15,798 nucleotides of DNA from NCBI GenBank assembly GCA_030830245.1, contig JAURNJ010000117.1:1-15798 (forward strand), in the 5' to 3' direction. Below are positions 1 through 8,187 of the stretch, in pieces (position 1 is the first letter of the stretch; the number at the start of each line of letters is the position of its first letter). The notes beneath the pieces are model-generated. The model saw only the letters and a program-made list of their open reading frames with translations, did not search any database and was not told the DNA's origin. The stretch comes from Novosphingobium sp. GTDB taxonomy: Bacteria > Pseudomonadota > Alphaproteobacteria > Sphingomonadales > Sphingomonadaceae. A program made the translations under genes and the position numbers.

Positions 1-926
1 ACTCCATACGTGATGACCGGCCATCCATAATTCAAACCGGGCTTGATGATGTTGATCTCATCACCGCCTTTGGGGCCATGCTCATGTTCCCACAGCTCTC
101 CGGTGGAAGGATTCCAGTCCATGCCATTGGGATTGCGCATCCCGTTGGCGAAAATGCGCCGATCGTTGTCCGTGAGGTCGATCTCCCAGATCGCGGCGCG
201 CCCCTCTTCTTCCTCCGAGCCATTCTCGGCAATGTTCGATGCAGAGCCAACCGCGACATAGAGCGCCTTGCCGTCAGGGCTCAGCGCCAGATTGCGCATC
301 CAGTGATTGCCGCCGGGCGGCAGATCCATCAGCTTTTCGGGCTTGCCCAGCAGTTTCGTCGCTCCCGGCTCGAACGGGAAAGCAAGCACGGCGTCGTGGT
401 TGGCGACGTACAGCTTGCCATTGCCCAAGGCCATTCCCGAAGGCGAGGCCATATCCGCCTCGCGAAACACGAAACGTTGCTCGGCGGTGCCGTTGGCGTC
501 CGCATCGCGCAGCAGCACGAGCCGATCCGACGAAGCCCCGCCCGCACCGACCCGGCCCATGAATTGCATCATCACCCAGGTCTCGAACCTGCTGCCGCGC
601 GGCGGCGAATTGGTTTCGGCCACCAACACGTCGCCATTGGGCAAGGTCAGCATGGTGCGCGGGTGATCGAGCGTGTCGGCAAATCGGGTGACGACAAGCC
701 CCTGTGCCGCAACGGGTTTTTCGCCCTCGGCCCAACCGGTCGGCTCGGGCAGGCTGACGCTCGGCAAGCTTTGCGCGTCTGGCTCCACCAGCGTAGGATT
801 CCTGCCCATCGTATCGGTAATCGGACGATCGGAGGAATTGCCCATCAGCGACCAGGCAACGAAACCGCCAAATAGCAGCAGCAATATGCCAAGGCTGACA
901 ACAAACTTGCGGAGGAACGATTTCAT
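1..926 (-). CDS. PQQ-dependent sugar dehydrogenase (partial, C-terminus beyond left edge)
   Basis: Reading the minus strand gives an open frame of 308 codons that continues past the left edge. Residues about 7-28 are a hydrophobic N-terminal segment, either a signal peptide or a membrane anchor. A beta-propeller of the soluble glucose/sorbosone dehydrogenase family follows. Recognisable family blocks are [10 protein letters not shown] (95-104), GGNHWMRNL (206-214, with the His expected to act as catalytic base), RNPNGMDW (264-271) and [12 protein letters not shown] followed by NYGWP (283-303). Family members oxidise aldose sugars in the periplasm using PQQ and calcium; the substrate here cannot be told. 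An in-frame ATG seven codons upstream (947) is possible. Neither start has a good ribosome site; 926 was chosen because the hydrophobic segment then begins near the N-terminus. The gene diverges from the methionine sulfoxide reductase gene with about 60 bp between starts. Confidence 0.88.
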   Translation of the reverse strand, partial: MKSFLRKFVVSLGILLLLFGGFVAWSLMGNSSDRPITDTMGRNPTLVEPDAQSLPSVSLPEPTGWAEGEKPVAAQGLVVTRFADTLDHPRTMLTLPNGDVLVAETNSPPRGSRFETWVMMQFMGRVGAGGASSDRLVLLRDADANGTAEQRFVFREADMASPSGMALGNGKLYVANHDAVLAFPFEPGATKLLGKPEKLMDLPPGGNHWMRNLALSPDGKALYVAVGSASNIAENGSEEEEGRAAIWEIDLTDNDRRIFANGMRNPNGMDWNPSTGELWEHEHGPKGGDEINIIKPGLNYGWPVITYG

Positions 927-988
927 GCTGGCGAGATAGGCCGACATGGCGCTTGCGGCAACCTCAACGCCGGTTAAGGTCGCGCGAT

Positions 989-1471
989 ATGTTCGATTTC
1001 TCTCCTGAGCCCGGTGCGAGCGGCCCGGAACTTTACGATAGCCTTGTGCAGGCTGCAGCCGCTTTGGTCGATGGCGAGCCCGACCCGGTCGCCAACATGG
1101 CGAACCTCGCCGCGCTGATCTGGCAATTCGTGCCCGAGCTCAATTGGGCGGGCTTCTATCGCATGATCGAAGGCGAACTGGTGCTGGGGCCCTTCATCGG
1201 CAAGCCGGCCTGCTTGCGCATTGCACTGGGCAGCGGGGTTTGCGGCACCGCCGCCGCAACCATGCAAAGCCAGTGCGTAGCCGATGTGCACGCCTTTCCC
1301 GGCCATATCGCCTGCGACGCGGCAAGCGCATCGGAACTGGTGGTTCCGGTGATCCGCGATGGCACGGTGATCGCGGTCATCGACCTAGACAGCCCCCGGC
1401 CAGCCAGGTTCGCGGCGGACGACGTCACGGGCATGGAAGCCTTGGCACGGATCATCAGCCCGTCCATCTGA
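989..1471 (+). CDS. msrC: Free methionine-(R)-sulfoxide reductase, GAF domain (fRMsr)
   Basis: A 160-residue cytosolic protein that is a single GAF domain, the usual size for fRMsr. The family reduces free methionine-(R)-sulfoxide to methionine with thioredoxin as donor. The signature [40 protein letters not shown] is present, with the three cysteines expected for catalysis and resolution at C75, C85 and C109; C96 is extra. W53-AGFYR matches the substrate-pocket region of the family. The ATG at 989 is preceded by AAGG at 976-979. A TTG 12 codons upstream in the same frame is less likely because it adds residues that do not look like the family and has no better ribosome site. It is transcribed away from the sugar dehydrogenase gene and seems to stand alone. 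Confidence 0.92.
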   Translation: MFDFSPEPGASGPELYDSLVQAAAALVDGEPDPVANMANLAALIWQFVPELNWAGFYRMIEGELVLGPFIGKPACLRIALGSGVCGTAAATMQSQCVADVHAFPGHIACDAASASELVVPVIRDGTVIAVIDLDSPRPARFAADDVTGMEALARIISPSI

Positions 1472-1474
1472 TGC

Positions 1475-1524
1475 CCCGAAACGGGACATCTGGCTGGGCA
1501 GCCTTGGCAATCTGGAGTTTCGGG
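1475..1524. repeat. Inverted repeat after the fRMsr gene
   Basis: An 8-bp perfect inverted repeat, CCCGAAAC (1475-1482) and GTTTCGGG (1517-1524), begins 3 bp after the fRMsr stop. The left arm can also fold locally as CCCG-AAA-CGGG (1475-1485). No T-run follows, so it is not a standard intrinsic terminator. It may be a Rho-type or processing hairpin, or chance. Confidence 0.3.
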
Positions 1525-1593
1525 CGCCATGCTATGGTCAAGACCGGGTTAACGCGGGAAGATTCGCCCGGCTTGCGCGAAAGGGATTGTGCC

Positions 1594-2169
1594 ATGAGGC
1601 TTCGCCGCCTGCTCAGGATTACCGTTGCCGGCTCGGCCCTGGGCCTTACCGTCATGGCCGCGCCTGTCATGGCGCAAGGCTACGACGAGCCACAGCCGCC
1701 GCTCGAGCGGGGACAGGGCATACCCCATCACAGAGCGTCCATGCCGCAAGGCGAGCCCTATAGCCCTTCGCCGGAAGCCCGATCCCGCTGGCTTGCTGAA
1801 TGCACCGAACGCTTCGCGAATAGCCGCAGGAGCGATGGTCGCGACTATCGATACAGTTACGAATCACGCAAGGTGCGCGCAGCCCGGGCGGCCGACGACC
1901 TGCGCGACGCGGAACAGCAGTGCGCTCGCTATTACGACAGCCATTACGAGTATTACAGCGCTTATCGGCCCCAGGCTCAGCCGGCCTATTACCGCCCTTC
2001 CAGTAATCGCGGATGCGTACCCTGCGACCAACCGGGCTCGGTTCCGCGCAGGTCTGGCTGCACCGAAACGGTGGAATACGAATATGTCGATGTGCCGGTT
2101 CGCCGCGCCGCGCCGCGTCCCAGCAAGCGCATCAAGGTCGTGCCGGACAAGCGAACCAGGCTCAAATAG
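1594..2169 (+). CDS. Secreted Tyr/Arg-rich protein of unknown function
   Basis: I do not recognise a named family. The 191-residue product starts with a basic n-region (MRLRRLLR) and a hydrophobic stretch ending APVMA-Q, a clear signal peptide with likely cleavage near residue 27, so the mature protein is exported. The mature part has a Pro-rich segment (33-60), an Arg/Asp/Tyr-rich middle with the tyrosine clusters YRYSYE, YYDSHYEYYSAY and AYY (85-133), five cysteines (C70, C110, C141, C144, C156, including a CxxC) and a very basic tail (171-191). The middle W-x3-C (66-70) and C110-x2-YY patterns suggest a compact disulfide-bonded helical domain, but this is inference. The ATG at 1594 was chosen because it places the signal peptide correctly and has AAGGGA about 8 bp upstream; an in-frame ATG at 1531 would bury the signal. 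It converges on parB with 28 bp between stops. Confidence 0.75.
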   Translation: MRLRRLLRITVAGSALGLTVMAAPVMAQGYDEPQPPLERGQGIPHHRASMPQGEPYSPSPEARSRWLAECTERFANSRRSDGRDYRYSYESRKVRAARAADDLRDAEQQCARYYDSHYEYYSAYRPQAQPAYYRPSSNRGCVPCDQPGSVPRRSGCTETVEYEYVDVPVRRAAPRPSKRIKVVPDKRTRLK

Positions 2170-2197
2170 GGCCTGAATTTCAAAATATATCAGATAA

Positions 2198-3154
2198 TTA
2201 AATCGCTCCGCCAGTAAGGCGCTGACAGATCAGGTCGAGCTGGTCGAGGGTCGCATAGCGCACCGTGACCGTCCCGGATCGAGGATCTGGATCTGCCTTG
2301 ATAGAAACTGGCAGCCCGAGATATTCCTCCAGGTGCCGCTCCACCGCAGCGATATCGGCATCGTCGCCACCCGACTGCTGCCGGGGCATGGATTTGGTTT
2401 CAAGCTTGCCTCCAGCCTGGCGCTTGCGCGCAAGCTTTTCGACCTCGCGCACCGAAAGCTGCTTCGCCACGGCCATCGCCGCCAGCCCTGCTGCGTCTTC
2501 ATGCCCGATCAGGGCGCGGGCATGCCCCATCGACAAGTCGCCCCTCTCGACTAGCGCAACGACATCGTCCGGCAAGGAAAGCAGGCGTTGCAGGTTGGCG
2601 ACATGGCTCCGGCTCTTGTCGACCAGCCCGGCGATCTCGGTCTGGGTAAGGCCCTCGCTTTCGGCAAGACGCTGATAGGCGCGCGCTTCCTCGATCGGGT
2701 TGAGATCCTCGCGCTGCAGGTTTTCGATCAGGGCGATCGCCATCACTTCGCGTTCGGGCAGGTTGCGCACGATCGCCGGAATTTCGTGCAGTCTCGCCTT
2801 CTGCGCCGCACGCCAGCGACGCTCACCTGCGACCAGCTGGTAGCGGCCCGATGCCAGAGGCCGGACGATCACCGGCTGGATGACGCCGCGCTGCGCAATC
2901 GAGGCGGCCAGTTCGGCAAGCGCATCTTCGTCGAAATGGCGGCGCGGCTGTTCTGGATGCGGCTCGATCGAGGCAACCGCGAGCACGGCAAGCCCGCTGG
3001 TGGGGCTAGCAGACGCTCGTGGACCGCCCGATGTAGCTACCAGCGGCTCTTCGCGCCGGGTTTCGCCCAGCAATGCCCCCAGCCCCCTGCCCAGCCCCCT
3101 GGGCCGCGTGCTGGTTGCTGCGCGTGCCGCACCTTCCTGCCGTTCCTCGCTCAT
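2198..3154 (-). CDS. parB: Chromosome partitioning protein ParB
   Basis: 318 residues, a normal chromosomal ParB. It is a CTPase clamp that loads at parS, spreads on flanking DNA and works with ParA to segregate the origin. Visible parts in order: LGRGLGALLG (21-30), the N-terminal ParA-activating motif; a linker; the N-terminal nuclease-fold/CTP domain with QPRR (69-72), GERRWRA (110-116) and ENLQRED (144-150), which correspond to the CTP-binding C-motifs; a helix-turn-helix parS-reading region around 168-195; and a C-terminal dimerisation domain (about 265-318). The ATG overlaps the parA stop by 4 bp (ATGA). A TTG 25 codons upstream is rejected because it would run deep into parA and add residues unlike the family. 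parB is the last gene of the block, and no intrinsic terminator is visible after it. Three parS-type sites lie upstream in the same operon. Confidence 0.97.
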   Translation of the reverse strand: MSEERQEGAARAATSTRPRGLGRGLGALLGETRREEPLVATSGGPRASASPTSGLAVLAVASIEPHPEQPRRHFDEDALAELAASIAQRGVIQPVIVRPLASGRYQLVAGERRWRAAQKARLHEIPAIVRNLPEREVMAIALIENLQREDLNPIEEARAYQRLAESEGLTQTEIAGLVDKSRSHVANLQRLLSLPDDVVALVERGDLSMGHARALIGHEDAAGLAAMAVAKQLSVREVEKLARKRQAGGKLETKSMPRQQSGGDDADIAAVERHLEEYLGLPVSIKADPDPRSGTVTVRYATLDQLDLICQRLTGGAI

Positions 3155-3927
3155 GCCGCCTTGCGCCTTTCCGGCATCCGCCCGAGCAGTTCGCGCGCCA
3201 GGGCAATGTAGGACCGGCTTCCCGCACAATTGTGATCGTAGATCAGCGCAGGCAGGCCGTGGCTCGGTGCTTCCGACAGGCGGACATTACGTGGGATCAC
3301 CGATTCGAAGACAAGCGAGCCAAGGCAAGAGCGTACGTCTTCCGCCACCTGGTCTGTCAGGCGGTTGCGGCGGTCGAACATGGTCAGCACCACCCCGACG
3401 ATTTCCAGCCGGGGGTTGAAGCCCTGCTGCACCCGCTCGACTGTCTGGAGCAGCTGGCTGAGCCCCTCCAGTGCAAAGAATTCACATTGCAGGGGAACCA
3501 GCAGCGAATCAGCTGCCGCCAGTGCATTGAGCGTCAGCAGTCCCAGCGAAGGCGGGCAATCAATCAGGCACACGTCATAGGGCAGGTCCGCCGTCAGCAC
3601 CGATGACAGGCGAAACGCGCGATTTTCGACCCCTACCAACTCAACCTCGGCTCCAGACAGATCGACCGTGGCAGGGACGATATCGAGGCCGGGAATTGCG
3701 GTCGGGCGCACGCATTCAGCTACCGGCGCCTGGTCTATCAACAGGTCGTAGGAGGAATGCACGCGATCGGCTGAAGCGATACCCACCCCTGTCGAGGCAT
3801 TGCCCTGCGGATCGAGATCGACGAGCAGGGTGCGCCAGCCGGTCGCCGCCAGGGCTGTCGCCATGTTGATGGCCGTCGTGGTCTTGCCGACCCCGCCCTT
3901 CTGGTTGGCTACAACGATGCGTATCAC
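3151..3927 (-). CDS. parA: Chromosome partitioning ATPase ParA (Soj type)
   Basis: 258 residues, typical for a chromosomal ParA without an N-terminal DNA-binding domain. The deviant Walker A box KGGVGKTT is at 10-17, VDLDPQGN at 36-43, and the Walker B region CLIDCPPSLG at about 118-127. ParA dimers bind DNA nonspecifically and ParB stimulates their ATPase, moving the origin region. The start is GTG at 3927; the GTGA there overlaps the rsmG stop by 4 bp. The 3' end overlaps the parB start by 4 bp. Both junctions suggest translational coupling, which would help fix the ParA:ParB ratio. A purine-rich GGAAGG lies upstream within rsmG and may aid re-initiation. Confidence 0.97.
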   Translation of the reverse strand: MIRIVVANQKGGVGKTTTAINMATALAATGWRTLLVDLDPQGNASTGVGIASADRVHSSYDLLIDQAPVAECVRPTAIPGLDIVPATVDLSGAEVELVGVENRAFRLSSVLTADLPYDVCLIDCPPSLGLLTLNALAAADSLLVPLQCEFFALEGLSQLLQTVERVQQGFNPRLEIVGVVLTMFDRRNRLTDQVAEDVRSCLGSLVFESVIPRNVRLSEAPSHGLPALIYDHNCAGSRSYIALARELLGRMPERRKAA

Positions 3928-4565
3928 GACTTTCTGGCCTTCCTGCCGGACAATGTGCCGACGATAATGCCCGCCCCGGGCTCGGTCAGCGATTGTTCCA
4001 CGTGAAACATGTGGTTCCAGCCGCCAAGTGCATCGAGTTCATGCTGTGCTCGCGCGCCCTTGGGCAACAGCCACACGGTGTCTGTTGTGGAGAAGCGGGC
4101 GGATAAGTCCAGCAACTTGTCGAGCGGCGCGAAGGCGCGTGCGGAAATGGCCCCGGCCTTGCGGTCGGGCACCCGTTCAAGACGTTCACCGATCACTTCC
4201 GCCTTTTCGAGGCCGAGTTCGGATCGGGCCCGTTCGAGCCAGTCGATTCGCCGGGCGCGCGATTCGACCATGCAGACCGGCGTTTCAGGTCGCAGAATGG
4301 CAATGACGAGCCCTGGGAAGCCCGCTCCCGTGCCGAGATCGAGCCAGGGCCCCTCTGTTTCACGTAAAACATACGTGAGGAGCTGCGCCGAGTCGGTGAT
4401 GTGCCTGCGCCAGACTTCCAGCAGCGATGGACCCGAGACAAGGTTCTGGCGGGTGTTTTCCTCGCGCAGCAGATTGGCCAATCTCTCCAGCCGTTCCCGC
4501 GCCAGATCGTCCCATTCGGGAAGACTCGATAGCCAGGCGTGCGCCTGTGCCTCGTCTGCAATCAT
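3924..4565 (-). CDS. rsmG: 16S rRNA (guanine527-N7)-methyltransferase RsmG
   Basis: 213 residues, the usual RsmG (GidB) length. It methylates G527 of 16S rRNA using S-adenosylmethionine. Family blocks present are NLVS (41-44), [11 protein letters not shown] (52-62), the SAM-binding [11 protein letters not shown] (75-85) and the late LLPKG (166-170). The ATG overlaps the mnmG TGA by 4 bp. Two parS-type 16-mers sit inside the reading frame and are translated as part of the protein, one near the C-terminus (residues 186-191) and one near residues 65-70. The gene therefore carries both protein-coding and centromere information, as seen in several bacteria where gidB and parAB are neighbours. Confidence 0.96.
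   Translation of the reverse strand: MIADEAQAHAWLSSLPEWDDLARERLERLANLLREENTRQNLVSGPSLLEVWRRHITDSAQLLTYVLRETEGPWLDLGTGAGFPGLVIAILRPETPVCMVESRARRIDWLERARSELGLEKAEVIGERLERVPDRKAGAISARAFAPLDKLLDLSARFSTTDTVWLLPKGARAQHELDALGGWNHMFHVEQSLTEPGAGIIVGTLSGRKARKS
3994..4009. promoter_or_regulatory. parS site (ParB binding), inside the 3' part of rsmG
   Basis: The 16-mer TGTTCCACGTGAAACA matches the general bacterial parS consensus TGTTNCACGTGNAACA at all fixed positions. It is palindromic except for the one variable pair. It lies in the rsmG coding sequence about 840 bp upstream of the parB start. ParB is expected to load here. It lies close to parA and parB, so spreading ParB could also affect transcription of the operon; that last point is inference. 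Confidence 0.88.
4356..4371. promoter_or_regulatory. Degenerate parS site inside the 5' part of rsmG
   Basis: TGTTTCACGTAAAACA differs by one base from the classic TGTTTCACGTGAAACA; the substituted base breaks the central CACGTG. It sits 346 bp from the start of the better rsmG site. A weaker ParB affinity is expected. It could instead be a relic or a coincidence of the codons for residues 65-70 of RsmG, but three parS-like 16-mers within 2.5 kb favours a genuine cluster. Confidence 0.6.
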
Positions 4566-6409
4566 GCGGCCTGCCGCCGGGCATGCACGAGCAGGGTGGC
4601 GAGCGCCGCAGGCGTGATCCCGGGGATACGACCGGCAGCTGCCAGGGTGGCAGGGCGGGCAGCCAAAAGACGCTCGACCATCTCGCGCGACAGGCCGGCG
4701 ATCTCGCCATAGGGAAACGAATCGCCCAGCGTCAGGTTTTCACTCGCGCGCAAGTCGCGCAGCTCTGCCTCCTGCCGCGCGAGATAAGGCGCATAAGCGG
4801 CATCTTCGGCCATTTCGGCGAGCAATTCGGGGTCCATCTCGGGGTCATTGCCTATCCACGGACGGATCGTCTTGGCGCTCACGCCATCGAAACGCATCCA
4901 CTCACGCAGGGTCTGCCTGGCAATGTCGGGACGCACCCCGACCCCGGCCTCCCGCATCGCACTGGCAGGGACGACTTGCTCAAGGGCTTGGCCGACCACC
5001 AAGCGTTGCGCCTCACGCTTGCTTACCCATTCGCGCCGCTCCGCGCCCAGGCACCCGGCCGTGTCCGCCAAGGCCGAAAGCCGGGTCGTCGCATTGTTGG
5101 CGCGCAACCGAAGGCGGTATTCGGCGCGTGCTGTCAGCATCCGGTATGGCTCGCTGACACCGTGCAGCGTCAGATCGTCTATCATCACCGCGAGATAGCT
5201 GTTGGCCCGGTCGATGGCCGCAGGTTCGCGTCCCAGCACAGCTGCGGCGGCCTGCATCCCGGCAACAAGGCCCTGCGCCGCAGCCTCTTCGTAGCCTGTG
5301 GTGCCGTTAATCTGCCCGGCGCAATAAAGCCCCGGCATGGCGCGCAGTTCCAGACTTGGCTGCAAGGCACGCGGATCGATGTGATCGTATTCGACCGCGT
5401 AGCCGGGCACGGACATTTCCACCTGCTCCAGCCCCTCCATGGTCCGCAACATCTGCATCTGGACGTCGGCAGGCAGCGACGTGCTGATCCCGTTGGGATA
5501 GACCAGATGAGTCGATAGACCTTCCGGTTCGAGGAAGACCTGATGTCCGTCCCGGTCCGCGAAACGATGGATCTTGTCCTCGATCGATGGGCAATACCTC
5601 GGCCCGCGCGCATCGATGGCCCCGGTGAATAGGGGCGAGCGATACAGATTGTCCCGGATAATGGCGTGACTGCGCTCGTTGGTGCGGGTAATCGCGCAAA
5701 ACACCTGAGGATTGACCCGACGCTGCGTCAGCGGCGACATGGTCCACTGATCGGCGTCGGAACTCTGCTCCTCCAGCCGCGCCCAGTCGATCGAGCGACC
5801 GTCGAGCCGCGGCGGTGTTCCCGTTTTGAGGCGCGCCATGGGCAGGTCTGCCTCGCGCATTTGCGCCGCAAGGCGCTGCGCCGATGCCTCCCCAATGCGA
5901 CCGCCCTCGATCCGTTCCTCACCGCGAAACAGGGTCCCGCCAAGAAAGGTCCCGGTGCACAGGATCACGGCCTGCGCCGAGAGCTGCGTGCCATCCGCCA
6001 GGTCAGCCCCGATCACCCGGCCCGCAGAGGTACGGAGCGCGCTCGCTTCCCCTGCCACCAGCGTCAGGTCGCCCTGTTGTTTCAGCAGGCGCTGGATCGC
6101 AGCCTTGAACAGCACCCGGTCTGCCTGGACGCGCGGCCCCCAGACGGCGCTGCCCTTGGAGCGGTTGAGCATACGGTAGTGGATCGCCGCCGCATCTGCA
6201 GCGCGGGCGATCAGGCCGTCGAAAGCATCGACCTCGCGCACCAGCTGCCCCTTGCCCAGTCCGCCGATCGCCGGGTTGCAGCTCATCGCGCCGATGGCGT
6301 CGAGATCGAAGCTGACCAGCCCGACACGCGCACCCATCCGAGCAGCAACCGCCGCTGCCTCGCAGCCGGCATGACCGCCGCCGATGACAAGGATATCGAA
6401 GCTGTGCAT
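4562..6409 (-). CDS. mnmG: tRNA uridine-34 carboxymethylaminomethyl modification protein MnmG (GidA)
   Basis: 615 residues, close to the usual 620-630. With MnmE it installs the cmnm5 group at the wobble uridine of certain tRNAs, using FAD, NADH and methylene-tetrahydrofolate. The N-terminus [22 protein letters not shown] is the FAD-binding Rossmann motif. [15 protein letters not shown] (47-61), the CPSIEDKI block and [21 protein letters not shown] are MnmG signatures, and the C-terminal helical domain that contacts MnmE is present. The ATG at 6409 was chosen because family proteins begin a few residues before this Rossmann motif. An ATG 27 codons upstream would read through the parS palindrome into the mnmE 3' end. 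The chosen start has only a weak ribosome site. The 3' end overlaps rsmG by 4 bp. Confidence 0.97.
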   Translation of the reverse strand: MHSFDILVIGGGHAGCEAAAVAARMGARVGLVSFDLDAIGAMSCNPAIGGLGKGQLVREVDAFDGLIARAADAAAIHYRMLNRSKGSAVWGPRVQADRVLFKAAIQRLLKQQGDLTLVAGEASALRTSAGRVIGADLADGTQLSAQAVILCTGTFLGGTLFRGEERIEGGRIGEASAQRLAAQMREADLPMARLKTGTPPRLDGRSIDWARLEEQSSDADQWTMSPLTQRRVNPQVFCAITRTNERSHAIIRDNLYRSPLFTGAIDARGPRYCPSIEDKIHRFADRDGHQVFLEPEGLSTHLVYPNGISTSLPADVQMQMLRTMEGLEQVEMSVPGYAVEYDHIDPRALQPSLELRAMPGLYCAGQINGTTGYEEAAAQGLVAGMQAAAAVLGREPAAIDRANSYLAVMIDDLTLHGVSEPYRMLTARAEYRLRLRANNATTRLSALADTAGCLGAERREWVSKREAQRLVVGQALEQVVPASAMREAGVGVRPDIARQTLREWMRFDGVSAKTIRPWIGNDPEMDPELLAEMAEDAAYAPYLARQEAELRDLRASENLTLGDSFPYGEIAGLSREMVERLLAARPATLAAAGRIPGITPAALATLLVHARRQAA

Positions 6410-6439
6410 GGCGCGGGCTGTTAGCCGATTATGCCGGAC

Positions 6440-6455
6440 TGTTCCACGTGGAACA
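6440..6455. promoter_or_regulatory. parS site (perfect palindrome) between mnmE and mnmG
   Basis: TGTTCCACGTGGAACA is a perfect 16-bp palindrome and fits the parS consensus TGTTNCACGTGNAACA. It abuts the mnmE stop codon (6458-6456) and fills one third of the 46-bp mnmE-mnmG gap. It is the only intergenic parS of the three and is likely the strongest. In the transcript the same bases could fold as a short hairpin, but they have almost no loop and no T-run, so terminator activity is unlikely. Confidence 0.9.
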
Positions 6456-7733
6456 TCACTTGCCGATGCAGAACCGCCCAAAGAGTGCATCTAGCATATC
6501 CTCAGTCGTGGTCCGACCGATCAAGCCGTCGAAAGCGACCCGTGCCGCGCGAAGTTCCTCCGCGGCCAGCAGCGGATCACGCTGCTGCCCCGCCGAAATC
6601 AGGGCGAGAGAGGCTGTCTCGAGCAACCGGCCCTGTCGGGCATTGAGAGCCAACTCTCCCGGCAGCGGCATGGCCTGACGGGCAGTTTCTGCAAGATCAT
6701 GGCGCAAGGCCTCCACACCCGCTCCGGTCAGGGTCGAAACCCTGTGCCGGGCCTCAATTTTCAGCGGGCCTTCCATCAGATCGGCCTTCGTTTCGATTTC
6801 CCAGCAACCCTGTGGTCCCTGCCCCTCCGCCCCTAGCCACAGGACGAGATCAGCCTCGGCGAACGCCCCTTGCGCCCGCTCGATCCCGATCCGCTCGATA
6901 GGATCGGCACTGCCCTCGCGCACCCCGGCCGTATCGAAAAACTGGAAAGGGACGCCCTCCAGGGCCACTGTCCGGGTAAGAACATCGCGAGTGGTTCCGG
7001 CGATATCGGAGATGATCGCCGCGTCCTTGTCAAGCAAAGCATTGAACAGACTGCTTTTTCCGGCGTTGGGCGGTCCGCCGAGAACCACCTTGAAGCCCTC
7101 GCGCAGCACTTCGGCACGGGGCCGATAAAGCCACTTGCCAATTTCCTCACCCAATGCCCGACTTTCCTGCGAGAAACCGTCGGAAACCGGCGCGACATCA
7201 TCCTCGTCGGCAAAATCCAGCACTGCCTCCACCATGGCTGACAGGCCGAGCAAGCGCTCGCGCCAGTCCTCCACCTGTCGCGACAGCGCCCCGCCCGCTA
7301 GGGCCATCGCATTGCGCCGCTGAAGCTCTGTCTCTGCTTCGAGCAAGTCAGCCAGGCCCTCGGCTTCCGCCAGGTCGATGCGCCCATTGGCGAAGGCGCG
7401 GCGGGTGAACTCTCCCGGAGTTGCGCGGCGCAACTTCTCCATGCCCGCCAGCGCCTGCTCGACCGCAGCGACGACCGCGCGACCGCCATGAAGGTGAAAT
7501 TCGGCCAGATCCTCGCCGGTGCTGCTCGCCGGGCCGGGGAACCACAGGACGAGCGCCCTGTCGAGAATGGCACCGTCAGACCCGCATACCGTCCTGAGGC
7601 TGGCAGTGCGAGGCTCCGGACGCCCTCCTGCCATGACGTCGAGAACGCGGCCTGCGTGGGAGCCGCTGATCCGCACCACCGCGATGGCAGCGGGCGGCGA
7701 GCCGCTGGACAAGGCGAAAATCGTTTCGGGCAC
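6456..7733 (-). CDS. mnmE: tRNA modification GTPase MnmE (TrmE)
   Basis: 425 residues, a little shorter than the common 450. It is the GTPase partner of MnmG. The N-terminal tetrahydrofolate-binding domain begins [22 protein letters not shown] helical domain with an inserted potassium-dependent G domain follows: G1 [10 protein letters not shown] with the Asn used by K+-dependent GTPases, switch region DIAGTTRD, and G3 DTAG followed by [17 protein letters not shown]. The C-terminus FCIGK carries the conserved cysteine motif. The G4 base-recognition motif reads TKAD where NKxD is usual, which deserves attention. The start is GTG at 7733, right before the conserved N-terminal strand, with AGG about 9 bp upstream. 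The gene follows the DUF6489 gene by 38 bp and precedes mnmG by 46 bp. Confidence 0.96.
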   Translation of the reverse strand: MPETIFALSSGSPPAAIAVVRISGSHAGRVLDVMAGGRPEPRTASLRTVCGSDGAILDRALVLWFPGPASSTGEDLAEFHLHGGRAVVAAVEQALAGMEKLRRATPGEFTRRAFANGRIDLAEAEGLADLLEAETELQRRNAMALAGGALSRQVEDWRERLLGLSAMVEAVLDFADEDDVAPVSDGFSQESRALGEEIGKWLYRPRAEVLREGFKVVLGGPPNAGKSSLFNALLDKDAAIISDIAGTTRDVLTRTVALEGVPFQFFDTAGVREGSADPIERIGIERAQGAFAEADLVLWLGAEGQGPQGCWEIETKADLMEGPLKIEARHRVSTLTGAGVEALRHDLAETARQAMPLPGELALNARQGRLLETASLALISAGQQRDPLLAAEELRAARVAFDGLIGRTTTEDMLDALFGRFCIGK

Positions 7734-7771
7734 CTGATGGACCTAAGGCAAACCTTGCACGTGCGGCCCGG

Positions 7772-8032
7772 TCAGTCCTTTTTCGGGCTACCCGCCGCCA
7801 TCCCGCTCATTGCAGCGCCACTCTCCATCATCTGCTGGAAAAGCTTGAGGCCAAACTGGCCCATCGGCGCGATCGACTTGGCCATCTCCTGCATCTGCTC
7901 GAAACTGCCCACGCCCTGCATCGCCTTGGTCATCGCCTCGACATAGACCTCGTTCGCCTTGCTCACGTCGGGAAGCCCGAGAAACCGACGTGCTTCCTCA
8001 GGCGTGCAATCGACTGATACATTGATGTTCAC
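7772..8032 (-). CDS. Small DUF6489-like protein, first gene of the mnmE-parB block
   Basis: An 86-residue cytosolic protein. The beginning (MNINVSVDCTPEEARRFLGLPDV) is the pattern I associate with DUF6489 proteins found beside mnmE in sphingomonads; the function is unknown. After an N-terminal strand and the CTPEEARRFLGLPD block it is amphipathic helix (about 25-75) rich in Met, Gln and Ala, reminiscent of phasin-like or oligomerising helices, ending in a charged PKKD tail. The start is GTG at 8032, chosen because GGAG lies about 7 bp upstream. A frame open to an ATG at 8095 would add 21 Cys-rich residues without ribosome-site support. It leads the operon and diverges from the hydrolase gene across 155 bp. 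Confidence 0.78.
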   Translation of the reverse strand: MNINVSVDCTPEEARRFLGLPDVSKANEVYVEAMTKAMQGVGSFEQMQEMAKSIAPMGQFGLKLFQQMMESGAAMSGMAAGSPKKD

Positions 8033-8187
8033 GCCAATCTCCGCGCTGCATACAAGCCAACAAGCTGACACACAGACGCCACAAAGTCCATCCACCCGCC
8101 CATTGACCCTATCGGTAAACTTACTGCGATTGCGGCAACAATACGGTATGGTTAAGCCACTATGAAACCCGGACAGGAGAGCGTGTC
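8033..8187. other. Divergent intergenic region
   Basis: 155 bp between two divergent genes, so it should hold the promoters for the leftward mnmE-parB block and the rightward hydrolase cluster. A TTGACC hexamer on the plus strand (8103-8108) could be a -35 element, but no good -10 lies at the expected distance. No convincing minus-strand promoter was found by eye. Confidence 0.4.

Noticed and set aside
78..875. Long plus-strand open frame opposite the sugar dehydrogenase
   Set aside because: The minus strand encodes recognisable PQQ sugar dehydrogenase motifs throughout; the plus-strand frame is Arg/Gly/His-rich and without family features, typical of antisense frames in GC-rich DNA.
971..988. 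CtrA-type site near the fRMsr start
   Set aside because: Only one TTAA half-site is present without a partner at the required spacing.
2170..2197. Possible bidirectional terminator between the secreted protein gene and parB
   Set aside because: The 28-bp gap is AT-rich but has no stem longer than about 4 bp, so no terminator is called.
4427..5518. 363-codon plus-strand open frame opposite rsmG and mnmG
   Set aside because: It crosses the junction of two well-identified genes on the other strand and has no recognisable motif or ribosome site.
5666..6424. 252-codon plus-strand open frame opposite mnmG
   Set aside because: Antisense of a conserved gene, with composition typical of a shadow frame.
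8033..8095. Longer start for the DUF6489-like gene giving a Cys-rich N-terminus
   Set aside because: No ribosome site at that ATG, while GGAG precedes the GTG at 8032 where the typical family start lies.
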